Positions 63,169 through 64,000 of a stretch of DNA of 64,000 nucleotides are shown here, one piece after another. Numbering within the stretch: the stretch's first letter is position 1; each line of letters begins with the position of its first letter. The position numbers were made by a program, and so were the translations under genes. The notes beneath the pieces were generated by a model that saw only the letters and a program-made list of their open reading frames with translations, ran no database searches and was not told the origin of the DNA. Source of the DNA: Acidimicrobiaceae bacterium (GTDB lineage: Bacteria > Actinomycetota > Acidimicrobiia > Acidimicrobiales > Bog-793); the NCBI GenBank assembly GCA_025464005.1, contig JAODBO010000139.1, positions 1 to 64,000 of the forward strand, written 5' to 3'.

Positions 63169-64000
63169 GCACGGCGATGCAGTTCTACGTGTCCAACCTG
63201 CTCGTGTACCTTGGCGTCGACGTGATGGCCTGCCTCGGCCTCAACCTGCAGTTCGGGGTGGCGGGGATCGTGAACTTCGCGTTCATCATCTTCCAGGCCG
63301 CGGGCGCCTACACCGCGGCGGTCTTGACGCTCGGGTCGTCGAGCGCGGGCGGAGGCTTCCAGAGCTACATCGGCGGAGCGAGGCTCCCCTTCCCGGTGCC
63401 CTTCCTGGCGGCGGCAGTCGTCGGAGGGCTGCTCTCGCTCCTCGTCGGGCTCGTCGCGCTGCGCAAGCTACGCACGGACTACCAGGCGATGGTGATGCTC
63501 GTCATCTCGCTCATCGCCACGACGGTGGCGACGAACGCGACCGGGCTCGTGAACGGCTCGAACGGTCTTGCGACCATACCGAAGCCGCTGCAGAGCGTGC
63601 TCGGCCTCTCGCTCGTCGGCTACCAGTGGGTGTACGTGGCGATCACGTTCGCCTTCTGCGCGCTCGTGTGGGTCGGCGTCCATCGGATCACCTCCTCCCC
63701 ACTCGGCAGGACACTTCGCGCCGTGCGGGACAACGAAGCGGCGGCGGGCGCGCTCGGCAAGAACGTCACGGTCTTGCGGCTCGTCGCGTTCGTCACCGGT
63801 GGGGCGATCGCCGGGCTGTCCGGCGCGATCCTCGTCCAGTTCATCTCGGCGTGGTCGCCCGGCAGCTGGCTGTTCCCGGAGAGCTTCGTCTACTTCGCGG
63901 CGCTCATCGTGGGCGGCTCCGGCAACAACGTCGGTGCCGCGGTGGGGGCTCTCCTCGTCCCCGTCGCCTTCCTCGAGTCGACCCGCTACATACCCCAGTT
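63165..64000 (+). CDS. Branched-chain-type ABC permease (LivM-like), cut by the window end
   Basis: The frame is open from GTG 63165 to the end of the window (278 codons seen). It has about eight hydrophobic segments, LNLQFGVAGIVNFAFIIFQA, and the LivM-type loop SSPLGRTLRAVRDNEAAAGA. A near-perfect AAAAGGAGG lies upstream inside the LivH gene. The two ATPases expected for such a transporter would lie beyond 64000. Confidence 0.9.
   Translation, partial: MSTAMQFYVSNLLVYLGVDVMACLGLNLQFGVAGIVNFAFIIFQAAGAYTAAVLTLGSSSAGGGFQSYIGGARLPFPVPFLAAAVVGGLLSLLVGLVALRKLRTDYQAMVMLVISLIATTVATNATGLVNGSNGLATIPKPLQSVLGLSLVGYQWVYVAITFAFCALVWVGVHRITSSPLGRTLRAVRDNEAAAGALGKNVTVLRLVAFVTGGAIAGLSGAILVQFISAWSPGSWLFPESFVYFAALIVGGSGNNVGAAVGALLVPVAFLESTRYIPQ

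Overview
The window is high-GC DNA with dense, often 4-bp-overlapping genes. It looks like a chromosome of an actinobacterium (Actinomycetota). Supporting signs are a BldD-type regulator, a mycothiol-dependent formaldehyde dehydrogenase followed by its usual metallo-beta-lactamase partner, an LpdA-like flavoprotein lacking one active-site cysteine, a HutF-type histidine degradation operon of the actinobacterial type, and HrcA with a CIRCE operator. A class such as Acidimicrobiia is possible, but that is inference only.

Positions 1-21,300 are mainly conserved housekeeping. They hold the tail of a RecB-like nuclease, a DinG-type helicase, and a three-gene unit (Tat-signal mini-protein, DUF4331 protein, small protein). 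Then comes a minus-strand chain: bldD homolog, hemW, HTH protein, HIT protein, phoH, ybeY, CBS/CNNM protein and era. A second chain holds lepA, an MpaB-like oxygenase, hrcA, dnaJ and rsmE, with a CIRCE site in front of hrcA. On the plus strand lie rpsT, a 3Fe-4S ferredoxin, gltX, a YdcF-like protein and tRNA-Gln/tRNA-Glu.

Positions 21,300-26,700, directly after tRNA-Glu, are visibly less GC-rich and gene-poor. They carry accessory genes (DUF4396, DUF1801, a lipoprotein, a small HTH protein, TetR plus tautomerase) and the C-terminal remnant of a metallo-hydrolase. This looks like an island or a decayed insertion.

Positions 26,700-39,140 hold assorted metabolic and signalling genes: a 5'-3' exonuclease, an oxidoreductase, a desaturase, a membrane GGDEF-EAL protein, a convergent two-gene unit (an AdoMet-decarboxylase-like protein without an obvious catalytic serine, plus a GNAT/N-acyl-synthase-like protein), mscR with its MBL partner, an acrylyl-CoA-reductase-type enzyme and a sugar kinase.

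Positions 39,140-46,700 are a sugar uptake and hydrolysis operon: binding protein, two permeases, GH13 glucosidase, MsmK-type ATPase and a CHAP protein. It is preceded by a 690-bp leader carrying LacI/CebR-like operator boxes.

Positions 48,000-64,000 hold a GMC oxidoreductase, YjbQ, an LpdA-like flavoprotein, then iclR-hutU-hutH-M20 amidohydrolase-hutF-hutI on the minus strand. Divergent from these lies a DUF1989-RidA-branched-chain-type ABC transporter unit. Together the last two units suggest uptake and breakdown of histidine or a related amino compound.

The strongest candidates for something undescribed are the SpeD-like/GNAT-like pair beside the c-di-GMP enzyme, the M20 amidohydrolase standing where N-formylglutamate deformylase is expected, and the leaderless DUF4331 protein coupled to a Tat mini-protein.
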